Assembly (NCBI RefSeq): GCF_003945595.2
Contig: NW_024104672.1
Span: forward strand, 124,001 to 188,000
DNA length: 64,000 nucleotides
Direction of reading: 5' to 3'
DNA from: Pipra filicauda
Taxonomy: Eukaryota > Chordata > Aves > Passeriformes > Pipridae
The notes under the pieces are model-generated. The model searched no databases. It saw only the letters and a program-made list of their open reading frames with translations, and was not told the origin of the DNA. Below are positions 48,601 to 60,600 of the stretch, one piece after another. Within the stretch, counting starts at the first letter, position 1. Each line of letters opens with the position of its first letter. A program made the position numbers and the translations under genes.

Positions 48601-51600
48601 AATGAAAATTTTATTAAATTGTTGTATATATGTATGAATACACATATTGTATACATGTGTGGATATGCAAAGACTAATTCAAAATTATTTTCTTACAAAA
48701 ACTGTTTTTCATATGTGTACATATGACAGTGTACCTGAGGTAGTGGTTTGGCTGCTGATCATTTAGTTTTGTGGGGTTTTTTTGCCAACAGTCAACAGTG
48801 GAAGATGTAAGTACCTAAAGTAGATAGTGCAATGTGTTGTATGTGTTTGCTAAGTGTTTTGTCTGTGTTTGTTACATTCTGTATATATTTAGCATATAGT
48901 ATAAGGGAAAAATATATAGCATGTTGCTAAAAAGCAGCTGTGAAGGTGTGGATTTTTTTAACATGTCTCAGTTGGATGCTGATGTGTATCTTTTCTTTGT
49001 ATTTTCAGAGATGTTAGGAGACACCCAGAGCTAACATTCAGTGGCACAAATTAAACACCAGTGTATTATGACTGAAGATGAAATTTGGGTTCTAAGAGAC
49101 TCTGTAGAATGTATTTTGAAGTTCAAGTGTTTACGGCGTTGTCAAACACTACAGATTGATGCCCACTCCCAGAACTCAGCCTGTGTTGAGTTTAGATATT
49201 TTGTTTTTCCCAGACTCTGCAAGGTGCTTTGCAAAGTCATTTCACAGATTGTAACTCCTCTCTGAAGCAAGGAAAATCCACACTGCTGTTAGCGTAAGAG
49301 GCACTGTGGGAAATAACAAATTATTATAGAATAGAAAAATAAAAATGATGGTGGTTTTGAGTCTGTGATCCCCTGGTGTATTTCCAACAGTGTTTAACTC
49401 TTGTTGCCTTGCAAATTCTCGTTTGATTAATTGCCTCCAGCTTACTGAAAGTTTCCTATGAGTTTCAACAGACACAGTGCTTTCTCCTTCCTCCTCTGAA
49501 TACCTTGTATTGCTGCTGTATGTTGTCATGTAATACCTCAGATAAGTATCTCATCACAAATTAGAAATTGTTGGCAACATTTGTCAGTAGGAAATGGAAG
49601 CTGCCCTTGAATGAGTCTTTTCAAACAAACTGAAAATGTACAAAATTTAAAGATAAAATCACAATGGGGCCAGACCATTGATTAATGTAAATGTGCTTAC
49701 AGTTGCTGACGTAAATGGGAAAGTGCTGATTTACATCAGCTGAGAACATGGCTGGTGAAATTAAAAGAAAATAAAGGGTCTAGGGGGCTAGTGATGCTGG
49801 TCTCTTAATGTCAGCACAAACTTTGACCCAAGACCACTTTGTTGTTAATATGTAACTCTGCAGTGCCCGAGGGGTCAGGCTATTCCAGACACTGCAGCAC
49901 TATGGTACTCCTACAAACGAAATAAGGAGCAGAATGATGTATTCTTTAATTAAACCCTGGACTGGGTCTTCCACTGGGATGGTTGTTTGTAACTTCATAT
50001 ACTTCAAAGGAACTAGATTGATTTACAGTGGCTGAGCAATTGGTCTTTTCTTAAGGTATGCTTCTGTATATTGAAGTTATGTGCCTTACTTTTCATAACC
50101 ATAACCATAACATTGATGAGACAGAAGTTATTCTAAACTCCATGAACAGGACAGTCAGGTTAAGTAGAGGAAAGGTGTATAGTATGGAGATGGTGTTTTC
50201 CCCTTCCTCCCCCCCTTTTTATTTTTTTAATCATGGTGCAGTGTGATTTTTATTAAACATGGCTTCAGAGCGGGATAGAGTTGCTTGTGCTGAATTTTTT
50301 CATTGTTGTACCCTGAGAGCTTAATATACTATACTGTAACCAGAACATACATTGGACATCTGTAAGATTTATCTCTTGTGCATTGTGGTACACCATATTA
50401 TACCATGTTGTAGTTGCTTGCATGTCTGCATGCTTGCCAGCTTCAAAATTAAAGGTGTTGTACGCACCTCATTTGCAGCACCCCAGATGCAGGCACTTCC
50501 CTCTGTCTGTTTGGTTTTGTTGTGTTTTTAACTTTCATTAATAATATATATTTATTTTCTCCTTTTTTCTCACTCATTTGCAGCACCAGCATGTCCCTGT
50601 GTACTGCACGAACATAAAGAGTTCATATCTTTCTTTTGGCCCCTGAAGCAGAGCAGGTGTAAAACATGCCTTTGAGAGGCAAGCTGTCCCAAAGACATTA
50701 GGTCTTTCTCCTCTTCCAGAGAAACAGTGATAGCCTAAGCCTGTGTCTAAGAGCATGTGGACACCATAGTATGCTTGCCCCTGCTGTCCATGTCAGGTGT
50801 GGCAAAAGAGTTTTCAGAGATTTTGCCACCAAGGTCCAGCATCTGCTTAATTTAGTCTGGACTACTCTATTCCAAGCACCCAGAAACAGATCTTGTTAAT
50901 GCACTGTGCAAAACACTTCTTAGAATAGTAGAATGGCGTGGGTTGAAAAGGACTGTAAAGATCTTGTAATTCCAGCCCCCCTTTCTCTAGGCCAGGTCGC
51001 TCAAACCTCTGTCCAACCTGGTCTTGAACACTTCCAGGGATAGAGCATCTAGGCAATCTGCAACTTCTCTGGACATTGTTCCAGTGCCTCACCACCCTCA
51101 CAGTAAAGAATTTCTTCCTAATGTCTGATCTAAACCTACTCTCAGTTTGAAGCCATTCCCCCTTGTCTTGTCATTACATGCTCTTGTAAAGTCTCCCTCC
51201 ATCTTTCTTGTAGGCTCCCATCAGTTACTGAAAGGCCACAGTTAGGTCACCCTGAAACCTTTTCTTCTCCAGGCTGAACAATCCCAAATGGTCATAGTCA
51301 TCTTAGTGTTTCAATACATTGATTTTAGTGGTGTTACTTTAACAAATCTAATATTACAGTAACATATTCTTTTCATGATTGATTTAAACAGACTTAGAGA
51401 AACAATGCAAGTTTATATTTTGTTCTGGTTTAGGGCACGTTTAGGTAGAAAAGACAAATAGTCTCTGCCCAAGCTGGTCCCATCTTAACAATCCCCTGCA
51501 GTTTGCTTGTTTAAGAACAGGCCTTACTTTAAGAAATATTATTGACTCAGAGAGAGCAACCCAAAAGATAAACTTGCAATCTGATGCCGTAATATCTACT

Positions 51601-54600
51601 ATTGGCAGAAATACAATTCTTTGAATAATGAATGAGCTCTTAGCATCTGTCAGGTTGTTTGTTTTCTCAGGGGCCTGGCGATGGGGTTGCGTGCAATAAC
51701 ATGATGGCCTTCTGAGGAGCCTAGCTAAAATGGTTTCATCAGCTTGCAGGAACAACTAAGTAATTGGGCACACTTGGGGCTATCCTAAAGGGCTCCCTTG
51801 TGGTTAGCAAATGCTTTCTAGCTAGTTCCAGTAAAATGTGGAGCATTGAAACCTGAGTATTGTAGATTGCATCAGGGAACTTAGTTTGATAGACTTTTTG
51901 GAGAGGCTGTGGGAGAGTTTGAGCATAGGTATCACCAGTGTGGGTTAGCATCAGGAATGGATGGGGAATCAACTTTTAGAAAAAGAGATATAAATCTTTA
52001 CTATTTATACATTGAATACCTTATAGGGGATTACCTTGGCAACCTGCCAACTACACAGGAAGGTGTAAAGGTATGCAAAATTAACTAACTCCCCTTTTGG
52101 ATGCAACTTGCATTTGGAGCCTAAATATTAGGATGGGATGCTATGGTAGTAAACCAATATTGCCTCAACCTTCAGTAGCATACCCTTTAGAAAGTTACCT
52201 TTATTTTTTTCTGTATTCTGAAGATCTCTATTATATGCTTACATTGAGAAAATAACCCTTAATGGCTTACAGCAGCAATAGAAATGTTTTCAGATGATGC
52301 AGTTTAAGCTCTATTTTCCTTTTCTTCAATAAATTTTTATTTCAAATTTTGGTGACATAAACGACCAGTTACGTTTTGAAGAATGTGCTTCAAATGTTTC
52401 TGCTCTTGCTGAGCTCATAAGTTATTTGGCAGTCTCAAAAAATGTCTTTGCCTTCCCCAAGGAGCTGTATAATAACAACCTCTTACTCTCTTTCCAAGCC
52501 AGTAGTATTCCAGAGTGAATCTTCCACCTGCTTCGGGGCACACTGGAATTAACAGCAAGACTGTGAGTTGCAATTATGTTAGGCATTAATGCATAGCTTA
52601 TGTACATTCCAGTACAAAATTTCTTTATACCAAGACAAAATACATCTTAAGGAGTAAATACACTGCCTAGTAAATTGCTTGCATAAAGGGAAGGTCCCCA
52701 GCTGTTCTTGCAGTCTTCTTCCTAGTCTGGTCTACAAGCACTGCTGGCACAATGCAGCAGTAACATCTTTCTTGCTGTCTCTCCTCTTGTAGAAATCTCT
52801 GGCCAAAATATCCCTTTGCATTGAGTTTCAAATCACCCTGCTGCTGACTGCTTCTGTTTAGTCACTTTGCTGTGCAAAGGCTAATTCTGCCTGCCTTCAT
52901 CATGACCGGTGTAGGCTTTCACGTCACAGAATCACAGAGTATGCTGAGTTGGAAGGGACCCACAGGGATCATCGAGTCCAACCCTTAGCCCTGCACAGGA
53001 TCATCTCCAAGAGTCACACCATGCACCCAAGAGTATCACCCAAATGCTTCTTGAACTCTGTCAGGCTCGGTGCTGTGACCACTTCCCTGGGGAGCCTCTT
53101 CCAGTGCCCAACCACCCTTTGGGTGAAGAACCTCTTTCTAATATCCAACCTAAACCTCCCCTGACACAGCTTTGAGCATTCCCTCAGGTTCTGTCAGTGG
53201 TCACCACAGGGAAGAGATGAGTGTCTGCTCCTTCTCTTCCCCTCGTGAGGAAGTTGTAACTGCAATGAGGTCTTCCCTCAGACTCCTCTTCTTCAGACTG
53301 AACAGACCAAGTGACCTCAGCCGCTCCTCATACGGCTTCCCCTTAAGGCCCTTCACCATTTTCACCCTCCTTTGGACACTCTCTAATAGCTTCATGTCTT
53401 TCTTATACTGTGATGACCAAACATCCTCTGAGTCAAACAGAGGTTTGAGAGGGCTACATGGCTTACAAGGGCCTTTGAGAAAGGTAAGAAGCTGAAGAGA
53501 GTTGAATTCAGAATGAACGCACTTCTTAGCAGACGCTGAGAACAGATTTTTTTCAACGGATTTACCTGTTGCTGTGTTTTACTTGAAGTGATTATACACC
53601 AAGGAATGCCAGTATTGTTTTTGTTTTGTTGTCCCTTTTCTCCTAAGAGAGCTATTCTAGCTCCATAATTTATGTGCTTGGTGCAGAATTTTCTGTGTGA
53701 GGTTCTTTGGGTTATGTGGGAAGTCAGATTTGATTATTTTAATAATAATTTTTAGCCAGTTTGGAATATCCAGTGGGTTGAGCACCTCTTGCTTTTTCCA
53801 GTGTATACAAGAGAAAGATCTGGAAAGCAATCTTGTCAGTACTAAATGAATTTGTGTGACTTAAAGCACTGGAGTTCAGACCACTTCTCATAAATTAAAT
53901 GAGAAGTACTGGTTAATTTAGCACAGAGTGTGATAAAACTGCAACATATCATGTCACTAGACTGCTTTACACAGTGACTGGAACATTGCCAGTTTAAATA
54001 AACTTTGTACGTCTATTTGAAAGCATGTCTCTGTGCATGCTGGCTACTTAGTCCTTTAAACTTTTATGGTATTGTTTTTAGAAATGTAGCCAACTTGTTA
54101 ACGCAGGTACTATAACTTCTGAATGTTTGTTTGGGTTTAACACCTTATTTTGATTTGATAAAGAATTAAAAAAATCTTCCTAATGATTTGGTTATTCTTT
54201 TATTTTTTTTAAACTTTCTGTTCTGACATTAATGTTGATCTCAATGCAGTGTCTGTTCAAAAGAGTACAGGGAATAATGCTTGGGAATTAAGTAGCCTAT
54301 GTCTTGTTCTGACCTCTAAAATTCTGCGGTTCACCTCACTTTTGAGTCATTGCCGTAAAATGAGCGGAGTGTTCAGCAACCTTTATAAATTACCGATGGA
54401 TTTGGATGTAAAGACCTGTACAAGAGCAAAAGTACTTATTATAATAGCAGAGAGATCTAGAGGTGGCATTTACTGTTAAAAAGAGAAGATAGTTTAATTG
54501 CCTGCACCACGGTTATAAGCAGTAAGGACTAAGGGAGCAAGAACAGTGTTTGGGAGTATTTCTTGGGGTCTCTAGGACAACAGCTGAGAAGTCACCAAAG

Positions 54601-57600
54601 GTGTCCATACAATTCTGACCTCTCAGTGAAAAATACATGTTATGCCATGGCGCACTGTGATGTGCTGTGCTGTGGTTGTTATTCATCATGTACATAAACC
54701 TGCAGCAGTAATTATGTATGCTCTGTGGAAGGTGAAGCTGCACTAGAATAAAATGCATGTTTTAAGGACAGGAACTTTTTTCTGCAGACATGCTGTCCCA
54801 CTTGGTGGTGATGGTCAGGGCAAACATTTTATGACTGAGTAATTTCTAATTCTCTTTTGTTCTTGCAGGTCAAGCCAGTTACTCACAGTAGAATCACTGT
54901 GTCAGCACGGTTTCGAAAGCCACTCCAGGAGCCCTACACTATTTTGTAAGTAGCATTTTCAGTTAGTGAACTGCCATTTCAGAGGTGGTGGTGGTGTGTT
55001 CATTTCAGGTGAGTTTTGTTTAAAGTGCTCCTCCAATTTATTTTACTTTGCTTTGTTTCAGCCTGGTTGCTAACGGAGACCTTATTAGCCCTGCAGTGCG
55101 CCTCCTCATTCCCAGGAAAACACTGAATCACTGGGATCATATTCTTGAAATGGTTACAGGAAAAGTTACCCTCAGAAGCGGAGCTGTTCACAGGTATCAG
55201 GAAGCTGAATATTTGCAAATTACATTTAATACACCTAGATATGTTTTTAAGACTCCATGGGTAGATATAATGGATTATTCCTACTTCATGGGAAATTCCA
55301 CTATAAGAAAATTAAAATACATCAAAAAGCCACAAGGTTGAAATAGAGTAACTCCAAGTAACCTTCAGGTTTCATTTCAACTGCTCTTTAAAAAAAATGA
55401 ATAACCTGAATTTGTTTCAACTGTTATTTCTTATTAATATTTATTAATTAAATATTTAGTTAGCAGGCCTGTAATAATACAATAATAATGCAATATATTT
55501 AGTACTAATAATTAAGCTACATATTATAATAAAATAAATGAGCATAGTAAAGTTAGTGAAAATGTTTGGAATGCGAGATACATGCACTCTGTGTTACCTT
55601 TTAATTTTGATAGTTCTTTAAATTAATTGGATTAAACAATTTCAAGAAAAATATTATGGATTCTTTGGGTTTTGTGTACCTGGGCTAAGACTAGGATGTG
55701 CTTTATACTAAGTCTGCTCAGCCCCCTAATAAAAGCCAAGGCTAAAGTTGTAGTTGGGAGTTTGCCAGTTCCAGTATCTCATCTGTTCTGAGTTGTGGTA
55801 CCTCAGGAATAGGAGGTGACCTGTTGGATAGAGAAGTCCCTTAAGGCTTTTACAATGTAGAATAAGTTATCTAAAATGGTATTAGGTGACTGTTACAAGT
55901 TTTAGAGCAAAATGATATATGTGATGTCCATGAGAAACATTGCAGTGTAAGTGGGCTGCCAATGTGTATACAAGCAAATTGCTGACATTCCGATGCTGCC
56001 CCATGCAGAGCACATTACAGAAATCTGTTCCTCAGGTGGGAAAGGGTCTTTTGTAGAAAATCATTCTTCGAAGCTTATGCAATGTCTGAGGCTAAGTTTG
56101 CAAAAGCTTTCTCAAATCAGTGAAGATAAGGTAGTCTTTCAGTTCTTCTGATTGCTTTCCCAGAGCTGATACAGGTGAGAAAAGATAAAGGTAATGCTCT
56201 CAGTGGGCTATTAGCTCTTATCTAGTTCTTTCTCTTAGCCCTGCATTTCTTTGCTCCAATTAGCACTTTTACTTGCAGTAAAGTAAACCTACACCTGTTG
56301 CAGCTTTCTGGGTCTGATTCTCAGCTGGTGTAACTCAGAAGTGAACAAAGCAACAACAGCCCTTTACATGATATCAATTCTTTCTGCACTCAGGTTGTTT
56401 ACAATTTAAAAATCTTTCATTTTATTATTGTTCGTTGGTGTCACTCTGTGGTGAAACTCATGTACATGAAAGCATTCAATATGTAACTAGGATTTCTTTT
56501 GAGAAGTTCCCTTCAGTGCTCAGTTTTAACCCTTTAAAAATAAGATAATCTACATGACATTTTGAATTATTTAATGTTTTCCCTTTGCTTGTTTTCTATT
56601 AACTCAGTTTTCATTTTCTTTTCCTTAAAATACTAGAAATACATATTAAATACATTATTTAAGCTAGATCGTTCTCTAATAAGTTACACATTAGGGGAGG
56701 TCTGGTAAGACCACCGATGCTGGGAAGATATGATTTCTCTTTAAAGAAGGATAAGTGGACTTATGAGAACCTGCATTATGTATATGGAAGTTTTTCTTTT
56801 CCATGTTACTAAAAGGCTTGCAAAGCTACCAAGTCTTAGGCAGTTTCACATGTGGCCTTTTAAAAAAGAAATTATTGATCACCCCCATCTGAATAGGGAT
56901 GTAAGGAAGAACTATGAGAGAGGAGACAATGAGAAAGCAGCTTTTCTGCTTGCCAGATCATGCATGGGGATGAGGTACAGCAACCTGATGGGCAGGCCCA
57001 AGATGGTGTTTTGAACAGTGGCCTGGTTTACAGGATATGTTTCCAGCCAGCCAGCTGTTGCTTCCACCATGGTGAGTATGTTGCTCTTGCCTTGGCATGT
57101 TCGTGGCACTGGTCCAATGTAGTCAGTTTGCCAGGCCTCACGATATTGGAAACCCAGCCACTGCCTCTATTCCAGGGAGATTCTACTCGCATGGCTCGCT
57201 CAATTGCCGCACACATTTCACATTCATGAATAACCTGTGTGATGGCCTCCATGGTCAGATCCACCCCGTGATCATGAGCCCATCTGTATGTTGCATCTCT
57301 CTAGATGTCCTGGTGTTTCATGGGCCCATCAGGCTGTAAATAGCTTGCCCTTCTGCTCCCAGTCCAAGTCTACCTGGGCTATTCCAACCTTGGCAGCCTT
57401 ATCCACCTGCTTATTGTTCTGGTGTTCTTCAGTCGCACAACTTTTGGGCATGTGAACATCGACATGACGCACCTTCAGCGTCATGTGTTCCACTCATGCA
57501 GCGATGTCCTGCCACAATGCAGCAGCCCAGATGGCTTTACCCCTGCGTTGCCAACTGGCCTTCTTCCATCGCTCTAGCCACCCCTATAGGGCGCTAGCCA

Positions 57601-60600
57601 CCATCCAGGAGTCTGTATGGAGGTACAGTACAGGCCACTTTTCTCATTCGGCTATCTCTAGGGCTAGTTGGATGGCTTTCACTTCTGCAAACTGGCTTGA
57701 CTCGCCCTCTCCTTCAGCAGCTTCAGTGACCCATCGTGTGGGACTCCACACAGCACCTTTCCACCTCCGATGGTTTCCTACCACATGGCAAGATCCATCA
57801 GTAAGTAGGGCATTGCCTCTTTTATTTTCTGGTAACTCATTATATGGTGTTGCCTCTTGGGCACAAGTCACCTCTTCAGGCAATGCTCCAAAATCTCTGC
57901 CTTCTGGCCAGTAGATAATCTCCTCCAGGATTCCCAGGAAATTGGGTTTTCCCGTTTGGACTCACTGTGTGATCAAAACTACCCACTTACTCCATGTAGC
58001 ACTGATTACATGATGTGTTGAGGGGATGTTCTCTTTGAACATCCAGTGCAGCACGGGCAAACACGGTGCCAACCGGAGGCATGCTTCTGTCACAACAACT
58101 TCTGAGACGACTCGAAGCCCCTCATAGGCTGCTAATATCTCCTTTTCAGTTGGTGTGTAGTGGGCTTCTGATCCTTGATAACCCCAGCTCCAAAACCCTA
58201 ATGGTCAACCTCAGGTTTCTGCTGGTGTTCTCTGCCAGTGCCTCCAGGTGAAACCATGCTCCCCAGCTGCCGTGTAGAGGATATTTTGCACAGCTGCTCC
58301 TGTTCGAACAGGCCCCAGAGCTACTGCACGGGCTATCTCCTGTTTGATCTGCTCAAAGGCCTGTTGTTGCTCAAGCCCCCACTCAAAATGGTTCTTCGTC
58401 CAGGTTACTCGACAGAGGGGGCTCACAAGCTGACTATAACCTGGAATGTGCATTTACCAGAAACCCATAAGGACTAGGAAAGCTTGTGTTTCCTTCTTAG
58501 CCGGTGGAGACATAGATGCTGTTTTGTTCACTACATCCATGGGCACATGATGGCGTCCATCCTGCCATTTTATTCCCAAGAACTGGATCTCCTGTTCAGG
58601 TCCCTTTACCTTACTTTGTTTTATGGCAAGACCAGCTTTGAGAAGAATTTGGATTATTTTCCTCCCTTTCTCAAAAACTTCTTCTGCTGTCTTGCCCGCT
58701 CCACACAATGATATCATCAATATATTGCAGGTGCTCTGGAGCTCCCCCCTGTTCCAGTGCAGTCTGGATCAGTCCATGGCAGACTGTGTTTCCACCCCTG
58801 GGGCAGTCGATTCCAGGTATACTGGACACCCCTCCAGGTGAAGGCAAACTGTGACCTGCATTCTGTTGCCAGAGGAATGGAGGAAAATGCATTGGCGATA
58901 TCAGTAGTGGCGTACCATTCGGCTGCCTTTGACTCCAGCTCATACTGACCTTCCAACGGGTCTGGCACAGCAGCTCTCAGTGGTGGCGTGACTTCATTCA
59001 GACCATGATAGTCCACTGTCAACCTTCACTCCCCATTAGACTTCTGCACTGGCCATATGGGGCTGTTAAAGTGTGAGCAGGTCCTGCTGATCATTCCTTG
59101 TTTTTCCAGTCGAGGAATGAGCTCATGGATGGGAATTATGGAGTCTCGGTGCAATATTGCTGTTGGTGCACTGTTCTGGTGGAAATTGGCACTTGTTGGT
59201 CTTCAGCTTGCAGCAATTCCATGATGAAAGGATCTTTTGAGAGGCCAGGCAGGGTAGATAATTGTTTGATCTTCTCTGTAGTCATGGTAGCTACACCAAA
59301 AGCCCATCGATACCCTTTTGGATCTCTGAAGTATCTCCTCCTGAGGAGGAGATGCCAAGGATACAAGGGGTCTCTGGGCCATTCACAATGGTGTGTTTTT
59401 CCCACTCGTCCCCTGTTAAACTCACTTCAGCCTCTAATAGAAAAGTCCTGTCATCCCCCTGTCACTTCAGAGATCCAGATGGTTCTGCACTTCTGTGCCT
59501 CGATGACATCAGTGTGCGCTGTGCACCAGTATCCACCAAAGCTATTACCTCTGTGGATCCAGTGTGCCAGGCCATCGAATCCACCCAGTCCACTAGGCCC
59601 AATCATCCCTTTCCTTCTCCTGGCCAAAGGCAGGGACCTCCTATTTCTGTTCCTGGTCAGAGTATTCACTGTCTGACCTTTGTGATGCCAGACCAGAGGT
59701 CCCCTCACCAGGATCAAAGGAGTTGATCTCAGTCCTTTGATGTCTGAGAGGTTACTGATTTCTTTCTTGGGTCTCTGCAGCAACTACATGGACAGCTTCT
59801 TAACAATTCTCTTCCCTCTTAATTCATGTACTCAGGCTTCCAGCGTAGAGGTGGGTTCACCATCCCACTTCTTCATGTCTCCCCCCTGGTCACACAGAAA
59901 GAACCAGAGTTCACCACATGGCCTGTGCTTGGGGCTTCCTTTCCCTCTGACTGGGGCAGGAGGGGACTGATCTCTTGGTCTGCCCCTGAGAGATGAGGTG
60001 CTGGCCTGTGGGAATGAGGAAGTGCCCAGAGTTTCTTCTACATTTCAGAGCCAGGAGAACATCACCTCTACAGGTGGATCCATCTTTGAGTAATATGTTG
60101 TTACCAGGCTGGTGGAATATGATGCAGGGGTGCTTTGAACCACCTTCGTCCACATGGCCATTGTGCAAGGAACAACCTCTGGATCTTTGGGGTAGTCATC
60201 CCTTCTTAGGTTACTATAGATGATTTCCAGCACTGCTAATTTTGTCAAGTACTGGATACCTTCATCTGCAGTGGCCCACTTTCTTGGGGAGCTCATTAGA
60301 TCTTCCTTGAATGGATACCTTTCCCTCACGCTTGAGAGGAGCCATCTCCAAAGTCTGCAAATTGTTCTCTCCTTTCCAATTCCTCTTTCAATTTTGTGAT
60401 CTCTAGCAAGGAATCCCAGCTGTTGGGCTTCATGACCTTCCGGTTGCTGACTATCAAAAACCCACAGTCGTGTTTGTATATACCCCTATATACCTGCAGA
60501 TGTATAAGCAATTCTTAAACTGTAGTACACTGATTTGCTGTTTTTTTCCCCTGAGTTCTCCAAAGCAAAATGCAATCTAGCAGAACACTGTGTGACTAAT

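Larger units (their letters stand above)
39654..54868 (+). other. DCDC2 intron 2 (15.2 kb)
   Basis: No additional exon identified. It contains two antisense CR1 pieces (about 50920-51310 and 52925-53430), a pair of diverged duplicated segments (47046-47170 and 48434-48555) and a TTA microsatellite at about 47760-47790. The phase jump from exon 2 (phase 0 end) to exon 3 is consistent with nothing missing in between. Confidence 0.75.
56990..60480 (-). mobile_element. Endogenous retrovirus gag-pol remnant (defective)
   Basis: Read 5' to 3' on the minus strand: gag-like segments (about 60480-59900), a protease-region segment (about 59780-59450), reverse transcriptase (about 59400-58450) with the catalytic YIDD box at 58724-58713, a connection region, RNase H with a TDGS motif near 57800 and an acidic active-site-like segment after it, and the N-terminal zinc-binding part of integrase (CEMC near 57220). 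It ends inside the integrase core at about 56990. The coding capacity is broken by several frameshifts (for example near 58780 and 58700) and by in-frame stops (58454-58456 and 58211-58213). No env and no flanking LTR pair was found. The overall type resembles avian ERV-L-like elements, but class assignment needs a database search. Inserted antisense to DCDC2. Confidence 0.88.

Noticed and set aside
39654..54868. Counterpart of the human DCDC2 intron 2 regulatory tandem repeat (READ1)
   Set aside because: I searched for GGAA/GAGA-type tandem repeats in the intron and saw none.
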